The notes under the pieces were generated by a model. The model searched no databases and was not told where the DNA came from. It saw only the letters and a list, made by a program, of their open reading frames with translations. Both the position numbers and the translations under genes were made by a program. From Laburnicola sp. R22_1 (taxonomy: Eukaryota > Ascomycota > Dothideomycetes > Pleosporales > Didymosphaeriaceae), in the NCBI GenBank assembly GCA_014281115.1, contig JACONQ010000006.1, positions 2,852,001 through 2,916,000 of the forward strand: a DNA stretch of 64,000 bases, in the 5' to 3' direction. The first letter of the stretch is position 1, and every line of letters starts with the position of its first letter. Positions 1 to 10,495 of this stretch are shown piece after piece.

Positions 1-282
1 ATATACTATATAGACAAGAGTACCTAAAAGTATTAAAGTTTTAATATTATTATATAATAGTATTATATAGAAATTATATAATGCCTGTGCGTTATAGTCT
101 ATACTCTATAGAATCTTCTTCTTTTTATTTACACTCCTTTTAGATATAAGTAATTATTACTAAAGTTAGTTCTATTATATTATTTTTCTTTTCTTATATA
201 ATTGCCCTATACACTCTCAATGCTTACTAGTATAGAGAATTAGAATTTAATGTCTATATAGCTAGCTATAGAGTACCTATTT
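1..282 (+). repeat. LTR-like sequence, probable 3' LTR cut by window edge
   Basis: This stretch aligns almost without gaps to 61543-61822. Nearly all differences are C/T or G/A changes, as expected for two RIP-mutated copies of one LTR. Similarity ends near 282. The right-hand copy is followed by a gag reading frame and this one is not, so I infer that this is the 3' LTR of an element whose body lies left of the window. The LTR start is not visible here. Confidence 0.6.
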
Positions 283-3200
283 AATATCTGCCTATATAAA
301 GTCTTCTAGTAATAGTAGTTATAATATAATAAAGTAGTTAATATTATTATAAATATAGTATATTGTGCCTAAATTAAAAATTATAAAGTAATATAATAGG
401 TATATATTTAGGTCTAAATAGTAGAAGGTAGTAATAGTATTAAAACTTATAGTAATATTAGCGATTTATTTAATATCTAGTTATTTATTATTAGTAAGTT
501 TAGTAATTTAACTTAGAATAGGAGTGCTTAATTATTTAATTCTTAGTATTTATAATTTTAAACACTTTAGAGCCTTTATGCGCTCTATAAGCACTAAGTT
601 ATTTTTTAGTTTAAATCTAATTAATAATTATACTATAAGCTTTAGGTAAAACTAATTAGGTGCCTTTCTAGAAAATGCGTAAAAGCAGTCATATAGACTA
701 TAGCGTTATTTATAAGTAGGGCACTTAAGGTTTAATTTTTCTTAGCTACTAACTATTATTAGCTTATTATCTATATTTATAAACTACTTAGATTTAGCTT
801 TCAAGCTAGCTTTTTTAGCGCGTAATTTATCTCACTTAAGTAATACTACTTTATTTATAGAATAGGTATTTCTATTTATAGTTTAGGTAAGTGCACTACT
901 ATTAGTAAGAGATATTCTAGTAATAGTAAAGACGTTTCTTTATTTTCTTTTAATTAGGTGCTATAGTGCTATATACTCTTAGAAGAGTTTTACTATATTT
1001 TTTCTTTTAAAGGTAGTATTCTTTTCTTTATTTTATTTAAAGCTTATAACCTATATAGGTATAATATTAGATACTACTTTTATAAAGTCTTATTTAACTA
1101 TATATAACTTTATAAGCTTTAAAACTCTATTAAACTTTACTTTAGTTGCTATATAATTATATTTAGTAAGCTAGATTTCCTATAATCTAGTAGACCTTAT
1201 TAGTTTAAGAGCGTTAAGATACCTACTCCTTATTTAGTATTCTTTCTCTTCTTAGTTAATTCTAACTATCTTTATAAGGTTCTTAATCTATTATCTAATT
1301 AATTAACTTAAACTATAGTAATTAGTCTATAAGTGTACTAAGGTTATTAACTAAATAAGGGTAACTATCTTATTAAGGTTTGCCTTTTCTTATTTATACT
1401 CTTAGTTAAGTAGTTTATAAGTTTTAAGTTAATTCTTATAGAAGTTATAATTATTTCTATATAACTTTAAACTAGTTCCTATAAGGTCTAATAGCTTTAA
1501 AGAATGTATATTCTTATCTTTAGTATTTATAGTAGTAAACGTCGCTATTAGAGTGTAGGCACTAATATCTAGTGCTCTTAGAAGAGTTAGTTTGCGCTTA
1601 GGTTAGGTCTCTTAGCCTAGATTAATAATATTTTAAATTTTAAAAAATTAAGCATAGGCTTTAATTTGTCTTATCTATAGTATATAGTTAGTATTTTTTT
1701 TAATTACCTTTTTTACGCTCTTTTTTATTACTAAGCAAAAGGCTCTACTTTTTTTATTATGTTATTTAAGATAAAAGCCTTTGTTATGCTACCTCTAAAT
1801 AGTTAATTTAACGCTATATAGTTAGTATAATTAGTTAAATATACTATAGCTTCCTTAAGCATTAATAGAGACATAATTATTAGTTTAATTAAGGTAGTAA
1901 GACTCTTAATTATCTAATATAAAGGTATATTTTAATAAGATAAGATAAAAGCAATAAATTTAATATTTATTAAGATAAATCTAGTATATGTATATTATTA
2001 GAGAAGCTCTACTATTGTAAGAAGTTTTAATCTATACTAAAACGCTAGTACTATTAGAAATAATATAAGAATAATATAAAATAGTAGTACGCTAGCCTTC
2101 TTAGTATATTTTATAGTAATTTTATAGTAAAATTAGTATAAGAAGACTATATACTTAGTTATATCTAACTACTATATTTTATAGTAATTATATATCTAAT
2201 AATAACTTATATTATAGGATTTTATATATACTACGCGTGGGACTTTATAGGACTATAGGATATTATAAAATTTATTATATATATAAGAATATAAGTATAG
2301 ACCTTCTATTTTATATTTAACCTATTTATTAATCTATTATTTAGATTACACTTAGGCTCTTACTATTAATTTATTATCTTATAATCTTTAATACTAACGC
2401 CCCTTTAACCTACGCAAGCAGTTAAGATCTCTTACTCTTATTAAGATATTTCTATCTAAGAACTAACTCTACCTATTAGAACTAGCTATCCTATCGGTCT
2501 TAACATTTATAAAGCACTATATACTAGCTAGTAGAGGTTAAGTGTAAAGTTAGTAGGCTGTCTAGTAATAAGTATATAGCTATTAATAACTTTTATTATA
2601 TCTTCCCTTTTATAAGGTAAGAATACTTAAAGAAGATTTAGTAGAATGTCTTTTTAGTCTATATAGGCTATAAGGAATAGATAGTCTACTACTAGCAAAT
2701 TACTACTATAGATCTAGTCTATTAACATAAAAAGTATAGTAGTTATAAGACCTTTGCTATTATATTTCTATAGCTTATTCTTTAATAGTTTGCTATAACG
2801 CTTAAGAGCCTTCTTTCTTTACCTAAGTAATTATGCTTAGTAGTTTTATAGTATAATATTTCTAGTATTAATATAAACTAGTACTTAAATAATTACTAAA
2901 GGAAGATATAATAGCTTTTATAGTAAAAGCTTTACTTTCTACTACTTACTTTTTAAATTTAGTGTGTTTAGATAGTTTTTAATATTCTTTTAGCTATATC
3001 TAGTATTATTTCCCCTAGCTCTATAATATTCAATAATACTAGCCTCTTAGCTATATTACTATTAGTTATTATAAAAATAACAAAATATAGTTTAGACTAT
3101 AGTAAGTAATTAAGTAAGTTAGTAGACTATACTATAGATAATTTACTAAACCTTAGCTTTATACTATCTATATTATTAAAAATTAGTAATTACTACTCTG

Positions 3201-4315
3201 CACTTTTTTACTTAAATATTATTTTACTAGCTTCTTAATATCTACCTTCTTATTATTCTAACTAGGCATATTAAGCTTTTAGACAATACTTATATATAAT
3301 TAATAAAAATTATCTATATTACTTATATTAATTTAGAAGACTAAGTAGTTCTTATTCTTTTATCTTATTTAGTATATAAGCTTAAGCGCTAGCTATAATT
3401 TGCCTATTTCTTCTAGTCCTATTATTACTATTATTATTATTTGCTTATCTCTAAAGAGCTTTACTTTTAGCTTAGAAAGCTATAACTTCTAGCTAATAAA
3501 ATAATTATTCTAGAAAAATAGAATAATAGATAGGATACTATTAACTACTTTTACTTTAAGTTAGAGTCTTCTCTATACTTTTTCTTTTCTTACTATAGGA
3601 TATAAGTATAAAGATATTAAGAAGTTTAAAAGGTAGTATACCTTATCTTCTTTTTAGTTATTTTATAATTTTTAGCCTATACTATTTGCTTAGATATAGT
3701 AAATCTTTTTAATAAATAGTTCTATAATATATTAACTAAAATATAAGTAATCTTATAGACTAGCTATATAAAAGATTATTTATTGCCTATTTACTATTCT
3801 TTAAAAAAATTAATAAATACTAAAATAATAAGTTTCTAAAGTATCTAATCTTAAGTAAACTATTCGCTTATCTAAAAGGATACCTTATAGCTAGTTTATT
3901 AGGCTATCTTAATTATAGTACATACTAAAATATCTAGTAGAAATATATAATATTTATTTATATTTTTATATTATTAAAATATTAAGTTAATTGCTTTTAA
4001 AAGCTTATAAAGGTTCTATTTATTAATATAGTATATATTAATCTAAAAGTCGTATAGCTAATTCTAAGCTATCTATTTAGCGTAGAACTTAAACTTTTAA
4101 TAACTCTTTTTTTATAAGTATTACTTTTAATATTTTTAAAATAAACCTTAGAGTCTCTTTATTTATATAAAAAGATAGTATATAATAAAATAGACTTCCT
4201 ACTAAAGTCTATTAAGATAAGTCTTTTAGAATAATTAAAGTATAGAAGTTATATTGCTATAATATTATTTCTAAGGTAGAAGGGTAGAGAATGTAAATAA
4301 TTTAGGGTAAGGTGC
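283..4315. repeat. RIP-degraded AT-rich repeat DNA without genes
   Basis: No reading frame of useful length survives on either strand. Long runs contain no CpA or TpG at all (for example 421-480), while TpA is extremely common, which is the signature of RIP. Part of it (1685-1850) is an inverted copy of 17570-17720, so at least that portion comes from the same Copia-like family found further right. A slightly GC-richer patch near 2230-2260 could be part of an LTR. The rest I cannot assign. Composition changes sharply near 4315. Confidence 0.7.
1685..1850 (+). repeat. Inverted copy of 17570-17720 (Copia-like 5' internal region)
   Basis: Read on the + strand, this segment matches the reverse complement of 17570-17720 closely. 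The match includes a T-run, a block reading TTACGCTCTTTTT and a block reading TTATGTTATTTAAGAT. The second copy lies near an LTR-like sequence on the minus strand, so I infer the same element family in the opposite orientation here. Confidence 0.6.
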
Positions 4316-5493
4316 TGTTTAAAACTAACTATAGTAGGCGGCTACAAATTTTAGGAATAACAGAAGTAGTTAATAGATTATAGTGGTCGCGGGGTGGGCT
4401 GTGAAGGCAGCCTTCAATGGCAGTGCACGGATGCAGCTGCGCTTCACCAGAAGACTTGGCTGCCACGTCAACAAGGCATGCAGAGGTAGGCTGGTCCCGA
4501 AAGTGCCGGAAATGGATAGTAGTAACAAGGCAGAAAACACTTTTCGCTTGGATCATCGATGGAAGCATTCTCTCAGCTGCGCAAACGGATCCTTGGCGGG
4601 CATTATTGGGACACAGTGTTATTACTTGAAACATTAAGTAAGTGGTAGATGGAGAATATAGAGATATAATATTAATACTGCTTTAAATGTAGAAGTGGAA
4701 AGGCGTAAGGTGTGTAAGCATGATTATAAGTGATATCTAGCGGTAATGCGAGCGATTTGGCAGTGATGATTGCCACCACATGCAGGGAGGTGGCCGACCC
4801 GCTCTGGCCACAGGGTTGTCTGAGTGGCGTTGGCTTTTCTTTAGCGGGGGAGGATAAGGACGTTGATTTGAACGCCGTTACCGCCGTATCTGGAGAAGAG
4901 GGATCTACGAGCTTGGGAATCTAGCATCTCAGCACGGATCCACTGCGGGAACGTAACGTGTCCGTGCGCGTGATGCGCGGGTTCACGTAATGCGCACCCC
5001 AACACCATAACAGCTCTACAAGAAACGAGGCTATAGAGCCACATATTGTAGTTATTATTATTATAGGATTTTTTGGTGGAGTGCTATTGTCGGATTTAAC
5101 CTCCTCAGGTCAAAAATCGATGAATGCAGGGTAGCGATTGTAATAATTGACTTAATTGTTCTGTGCATGTGTTTTTTCCTGTCTAAGACTGTCAGATGAG
5201 TCTTTTATATGCGCCGCCCAGGACCTTGAAATATCAAGGTAGCTTTCCACCTGATACACCGGACAGCGCCAATCTGACACGTCTAATTCTATAGTGAATA
5301 CTAGCACGATCCTGATTGGATGCCTAAGCGAATCTAGCGGCTTGGTAAGGCCGAAGGCAAACTCCAAATGGTTGATCTGACTCTCTTTGCAGCAATCCTA
5401 CTTGTAACAACCCCCTTCATCTCTGCGATCCTGTAAAATACTTCGAGGTTGTAGCCGCATTCTTCATCTTAGACTTTGTTCCACCCGCTGAGG
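4316..5493. other. GC-balanced intergenic region upstream of the DUF6604 gene
   Basis: Base composition returns to normal here. Short frames exist on both strands (4329-4634 minus, 4383-4637 plus, 4730-4924 plus, 5152-5367 minus), but they overlap, have no recognisable domain and show no splice-linked extension, so I do not call genes. The last few hundred bases should contain the promoter and 5' UTR of the gene starting at 5494; an in-frame TAG lies at 5470. No clear TATA or CAAT element stands out. A transposon-end remnant lies at 4962-5000. Confidence 0.5.
4962..5000 (+). repeat. Fossil Fot1-like terminal repeat
   Basis: Two units of 17 bp (4962-4978 and 4979-4995) both end in ATGCGC and are followed by ACCCC. 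The second unit plus ACCCC closely resembles 8272-8293, the inner part of the terminal inverted repeat of the Fot1-like element at 8248-10381. No matching right end or transposase is seen nearby, so it is probably an orphan end of a related element or MITE. Confidence 0.4.
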
Positions 5494-8138
5494 ATGCTTC
5501 CATCACTCCTAGCGGATACTTATCGTCGATATAAGCAAGACACCGATGACATTGCGACATGGCTTGCTACGACAGCCAAGCGATTTGGATTCTCATCTGA
5601 TATACTCACGGGTAACTCCAAAATCCCAGCCCAACAGAAGAGTAAACGCTTGAAAGGAAAGGCACGGAAGGAGGCAAAACAGATTAGTAGCAGCGACACT
5701 TCGCTGAAACCATGGACATCCGCGCCGAAATACACCATCGCCGTCAAGGACTTCATTACGTTGGCAGAATTCCTGGCACCCAAACCAGATGTAAAAGTTC
5801 CCGCGCCAGTCTGGGAAACAATAGAAAGGGCAATCAGCCTACGACAAGATCACAACGACTACCATGCTCAGCAGCAAGCCGCCACTAACGGGATTGACGA
5901 CGGACATGCGTACTTTTTGGGAATCTTGGAGAAAGTGAGGGATGTTCTCAAACCCCGTCGCCAAACGGGACCTACTCCGCCACAAGGCCAAAACGCTCCA
6001 AGCAGTGATCCAACGGATGATGTTGAGGTTCGCCTCGACAATATGTTCGCAGCTTTGACGGTCGAAGAACCCTCTGAAGGCTTCCTCAATACCCCGGACA
6101 TTGCACCCGCCGCCAAGAGCGATAAAGCAACTGCTATGTATATAGCTGAACCTTCCGACGATCCACTTGAACTTTATCTTGCAACTGCTGCTATGCTTCA
6201 GGACTGCTCCAGAATCCGAAACGCGATTCGGCATGCGTGGCGGTCGTATTCCCAGCGTGCTGTGACTCTCATTGCAGCCGCTATCACCACAGATGTCGGT
6301 ATCAAGATGATACAAGAGTTGGAGGAGCAGTTCATGAAGGACCATCCGTCCGAGTCTAGTACCGTGGATGCGAGAGGAAAGTTCTTCGCAGTCCAATGCG
6401 TTCTTCAAGGTCAAGATCCATCAGCACGTCTTAGACACGAAGATCCCATTAACTTCACCTTGTATGAACTTGCAGAAACCAGTCTCGTCAGTACACATAG
6501 TCTGGTAGACGCTTTTAGAAGGGTCCTCAAAGTCAATGATTTGCCATTGTACAAGCCCGGGTTTTACGGAGTGTTTGATCCGGCAAAGGACCGAGCGAGC
6601 ATGACAGGCGGGGAGAAATCCGATGAAGACAAAGTCCTCCTTCTGGAGCTTCTTTCGGACATCGTGTTCTTTCACCACGCTAATAAGGCGGGTCAGCTGA
6701 AGGCAACTGACGAGTTTACAAAGGCCGTGGCCCTTCTTAAGAGCCAGGATCGTCATACAATGGCATTGGATTTTGCCGCTCAGATCCATTTGGACATACA
6801 GCAGTGCCTCAGGGGCCAGTCAGCAGTGGGTGCCGTCGACTTACAGACCTACGTCATGGTCTGTAAAGGATCTCTGAACCAGAACTTCGAGTACCACGCA
6901 AATTTACGTGTCGAAAACTGGCCACGAGAGAACGACCAGCCTCTGAGGATGATCTCGGAAGTCATGGAGCGTTGGCTGCTGGAGGACGCTTATGGTGAAC
7001 TGAAAGCGAAGAATGTATGTCTCTCTACTAGCTCATACGCACGCTGGAATGCTGACTTCGAAACAGTTGACTGAATTGGGCATAGTAAGACAGATTCCGT
7101 GCTCCCAGCTTTTGGTGAATTTTAGCTGACGTTTCATAGTCTCCTGATCAACTGCCACTTTCGTACGCATTCTTCAAAGCTCACCCCTGGCTTTGCGGCT
7201 CGTTAATGTTTGGTATGAAGCTCGACATGCAGGAAATGGGTCTCGCTTTTCTGAACGCCTGGGGTTCTGCAAAGTTCACAGCCCAGATCTACAACGCTGT
7301 TAGACAGGAAAAGCTTCTCACGAGGTCGTGGCAGGACATGGATCTGGCTGTAATGATTCACGGCGATCCTGCGATGTTTGTTGGCGATAGGCCAAAAAAT
7401 ACGGACGACTACTTCCAACGCTTTGCCCTGTCCATGGGCTACTCAGCACAGAACTTTGCCCAAGGCGGTAAGCGGAAGCATTCACGTCCAATCGTGTCAA
7501 ATAAGGGTCCGCGCGGTGAACTCAAATTAAAGGACGCAATTCCGATTGCATATGAGCTACGTTTCGGATATTCAAATTTTGAAAGCAAGACGGTGTCGGA
7601 CCTGGAGAAAGTGTTGGCGAAGGTGCTTGAGATCGACTACGAACTTCATCCGGAGGTCGTCGCTGGCCACAAACGTCATGGAAAGCGACACACAACACCG
7701 GAGGCTCTCACAATGATCTGTCAATCACTGGCCTCCGAAGATTTGGCATTGACCTTTGATCATTTCCGTCTGCACCGTCAAGCTTGGCGACTCCTTCGCG
7801 CCATCAAGGACAATGTTGCTGATGACCTCCGGCGTATCTACGGGCCTGAATATCTTGAGACTGAGAATGAACTCCCCTTCGTAGTCGGGTATATCTTCAT
7901 GACAGCCGTCAAAACGAAGGAGCTCGGCGCACTTCTGCTGCCAAAGAAGGAAGACATTGTCAGTTCCAAGCTGCTGATGAAGGCGTCAGAGGCTCTCGAA
8001 GGTATGATAGACAGCGGTGCAGGCGGACTGGAGATCAAGATTCTTCGCGAGAAGTACGGCATGGAGATCGAGATCGAAGTGGAAGACCCAAACGGGGTGA
8101 CTATCACTACCGCCATGGCCGGAATGGCTTCCACTTAA
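5494..8138 (+). CDS. DUF6604-type hypothetical protein, spliced from two exons
   Basis: Exons 5494-7014 and 7140-8138 encode 839 residues. The ATG at 5494 gives MLPSLLADTYRRYKQDTDD, the typical opening of fungal DUF6604 proteins; the in-frame TTG at 5476 follows a TAG and is unlikely. The intron (7015-7139) is phase 0 and joins two fully open frames, adding 22 codons before 7206. The N-terminal third is the DUF6604-like region, with a basic stretch near residues 48-65 that might bind nucleic acid or target the nucleus (inference). I see no signal peptide or membrane segment. The family is widespread in Pezizomycotina with no known function, and I assign none. It is the only intact host gene here and shows no RIP-type stop codons. 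It ends 109 bp before a transposon. Confidence 0.85.
7015..7139 (+). other. Spliceosomal intron (125 nt, phase 0)
   Basis: The 5' splice site is GTATGT at 7015-7020. The branch-point-like CTGAC lies at 7126-7130, and the 3' CATAG ends at 7139, ten bases after the branch A. Removing it bypasses the TGA that ends the first frame at 7074 and keeps frame with the second exon. Confidence 0.85.
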
Positions 8139-8247
8139 GCCGCTGTCTCGATAGAGAAGTACCCCAGGGTTGCGAGCGAGGAACTAGAGGAAGAGCGACT
8201 ACCACGCTAAGTCGATAGGTATGTTTGCATTCTCGGCAACGTGTTTA

Positions 8248-8293
8248 ACATGTTGGTTCAGCACTTGGCGCGGTTCGGCAAATGGCGCACCCC
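8248..8293 (+). repeat. Left terminal inverted repeat of the Fot1-like element (46 bp)
   Basis: Identical to the reverse complement of 10336-10381. It contains two tandem 17-bp units, 8255-8271 (GGTTCAGCACTTGGCGC) and 8272-8288 (GGTTCGGCAAATGGCGC), followed by ACCCC. Confidence 0.92.
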
Positions 8294-8372
8294 AACCAAA
8301 TCACGCAGTTTACAACACCTCGTTACTGAGCCATCCACAATAGCTAGAATATTCTAATAATTCATTCAATTA

Positions 8373-10291
8373 CTATATAAATTGCTGCGAAAAAGATGTA
8401 CTACTGGAATTTCGCTGGAAGTTTGATGTTGCGGCCACGGCGCGTTGTTGTTGTGGGTGCTGGATCACGCCCCATTTCATCACCCCTATCCCCCTACCCT
8501 CAGCAACCACCACACGTTGCTTTTTTTTCTGTTTTGGCGCTGCGGCAGGCTTTGAGGCCTTCCTCTTTCCCTTTTTGGAAGTTTGTATAGCCTTTTCGGA
8601 GTTTTCTTTCTCCTGAATCCTCCGTTGTTGCTCAGCCTGTTTCTCCGCCGCGACCCTCTCCTTTTCCTCCCTTTTCTTAACCCTCAACCTTTCTCTCTCT
8701 TTCTTCTCCTGCAGGTTACGTAGCTTAGCTGAGGTTATTTCTGCCTTCTTACGCGCTTTTTCGAGTTCTACTTTCTCTTTCTCCTTATCTACAACGCTCT
8801 CGCGTACTCTAGCCTCCCTCAGCTTCCTCGGGGACCAGAAAACTGCACCACCGTGGTACTCCCTGCGTTGTTGCAGGTCTAGAGGCTTGCTCTTCTTCTG
8901 CTGCTTCTTCTTGACTTGTAGGGCCTTTGTCAGGCCTTGTACCTCAGCGTGGAGGATGTCATTTTGAACAGAGATGTGGTGGAGAGAACGCTTCAGCTTC
9001 TGCACCTCCCTACTGCCCTCCTCCCTCACAGTATTACGCACGAGGGTCTCGATTTTGAGCCAATCCTTGCCGCTGAGTACAGAGGTACTGCTCTCTCTCG
9101 AATCCTGCTCCACTGGAGTTGATGGCCTGTATTTCTGAAGGATAACCTCAGCGTTACGGGGCCATATACCAGTGGCCTCAAAGGACTTTAGAATCGTTTT
9201 CTTCTTGAAGGAGATGGTCCAGGCTTCCCAGAAGAGAGGGAAGAAGTCTCCTTTCTTTACTGAGAGTAGCCCCTGGGCCTCGTGGAGATAGGTAGTGAGG
9301 GCTTTTGAGTAGGCTGATGAGAGAGGCTTAAAGAGTACTACATCAAGGGGCTGCAGCGTGTGGGTACTGTGAGGGGGAATATCATAAGGAGAATCCGATT
9401 GTGGTCACAGTAGTCGATAAACTCTCTCGTTACGTGGGACCCATGGCCATCCACGATCAGTAGTCGGTAGGATCGACGAGCTTTCGCTTTTGTGTACCGA
9501 TCGAAGACCTGCTCGAGCCACGCAAGGCCTATATCGTTGTTGGTCCATCCATTAGGAGATGTAGTGACGAATACCTCATGCTTCCCAGCCTTAATATCCT
9601 CTACCCAGGCCGATTGGAGAGCGTTATTGGCAGCTGCAAATAGTAGCCCTGGTGGCAACGCAGTTCCATCAGCGCAGACGCAAGCTAGGATGGTCATCCA
9701 CTCTCTGTTGCCATCTTGGAGGGCTGATTTCACTTCCCCGCGGTCCCACATAGCTTTGCTGAAGATCCTTTTGCTTCTTCCAATCACTCCTGTAAGGAAG
9801 CCCTTCTCATCCATATTGTACGTGTGACGAGGCTCTATATTGTACTCCTCCATTTTCTCTAGCAGAAGTTGAAAGAATTGCTCGTATTTAGCCCCTGAAT
9901 CAGCTTGGTGGCGCGCGCGATCCATTCCAGTAACCCAATGGGGGTGATTTCGACGTTGTAACGGTTGATGAATCGGGTAACCCAGCTTTTTCCTACTGGT
10001 TGTTCGCTGTTGGTTTTGCAATTGATGAAGCAAAATTCTGCAGCATCTCCCTTGTAGGTGGTAGACGACGGCCTGTAAGCTTTTCTATATAGCTTACAAG
10101 CTCCAGTTCTTGTTGAGGGGTAAGTTTTCGCCGTTGGAGTTGTTGCTCTTTCATCGGCACGTTTTTGCCATGGTGTATCCTCCTCAGCGTAGTGTCTGGT
10201 ACACCATATTTTTCGCTATTTTTCGATACGAGAATTCTTCTCCTGGTCCGCGCGATTCGATTTCTTCAATTGCCTTGTCAATTGGATCCAT
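8373..10291 (-). pseudogene. Fot1-like DDE transposase broken by four one-base deletions
   Basis: Read from the ATG at 10291 to the stop at 8373, the gene would encode about 640 residues if four frame breaks were absent. Domains in order: psq-type and CENP-B-type helix-turn-helix, DDE_1 catalytic domain, and a long charged coiled coil (about 8450-9050) ending in a Lys-rich tail. The catalytic aspartates are at 9809-9811 (in NMDEKGF), 9449-9451 (in IVDGHGSH) and 9342-9344 (in LQPLDV), with 119 and 35 residues between them (DD35D). The breaks lie in an A5 run (10209-10213), an A4 run (10014-10017) and two C5 runs (9940-9944, 9373-9377); each looks like loss of one base. No RIP-type stop codon is present. 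The element could be truly dead, or the assembly may have homopolymer errors. Confidence 0.9.
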
Positions 10292-10335
10292 ATTGGCTGA
10301 GTTATGGGTGGGTGAAGGATTGGGTGGAAAATGCG

Positions 10336-10381
10336 GGGGTGCGCCATTTGCCGAACCGCGCCAAGTGCTGAACCAACATGT
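10336..10381 (-). repeat. Right terminal inverted repeat of the Fot1-like element
   Basis: Exact reverse complement of 8248-8293. The flanking TA at 10382-10383 directly precedes the terminal repeat of the second element. Confidence 0.92.
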
Positions 10382-10383
10382 TA

Positions 10384-10424
10384 CAAGCGAGCCGCGCGTA
10401 CAAGTGAGCCGCGCGCCCCACCAA
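10384..10424 (+). repeat. Left terminal inverted repeat of the second pogo-like element (41 bp)
   Basis: Built from two tandem 17-bp units, 10384-10400 (CAAGCGAGCCGCGCGTA) and 10401-10417 (CAAGTGAGCCGCGCGCC). Exact inverse at 12176-12216. Confidence 0.9.
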
Positions 10425-10495
10425 GTCTCTCAGCCTTTTGCAGGCTGTATATCAACAACGCATCAAAATTCTATTAATATAATAGCTATCCTAAA

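Larger units (their letters stand above)
8248..10381 (-). mobile_element. Complete Fot1-like (pogo superfamily) DNA transposon, 2134 bp
   Basis: Perfect 46-bp inverted repeats (8248-8293 and 10336-10381) are flanked by TA on both sides (8246-8247 and 10382-10383), the target duplication of Tc1/mariner and pogo elements. One transposase gene fills the interior on the minus strand. CpA and TpG are still abundant, so there is little or no RIP and the insertion is probably young. The right-hand TA is also the left-hand TA of the next element. The coding frame is broken only by four one-base losses. Confidence 0.92.

Noticed and set aside
4329..5044. Small frames on both strands (about 60-100 codons)
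   Set aside because: They overlap each other, have no recognisable domain or splice partners, and at this GC content such lengths arise by chance.
5476..5493. Upstream TTG as start of the DUF6604 gene
   Set aside because: TTG is not a usual nuclear start; the in-frame ATG at 5494 gives the family-typical N-terminus, and a TAG at 5470 closes the frame just upstream.
9373..9377. Programmed frameshift or intron to explain a transposase break
   Set aside because: There is no slippery heptamer or splice pair, and three further breaks of the same kind argue for single-base loss or sequencing error.
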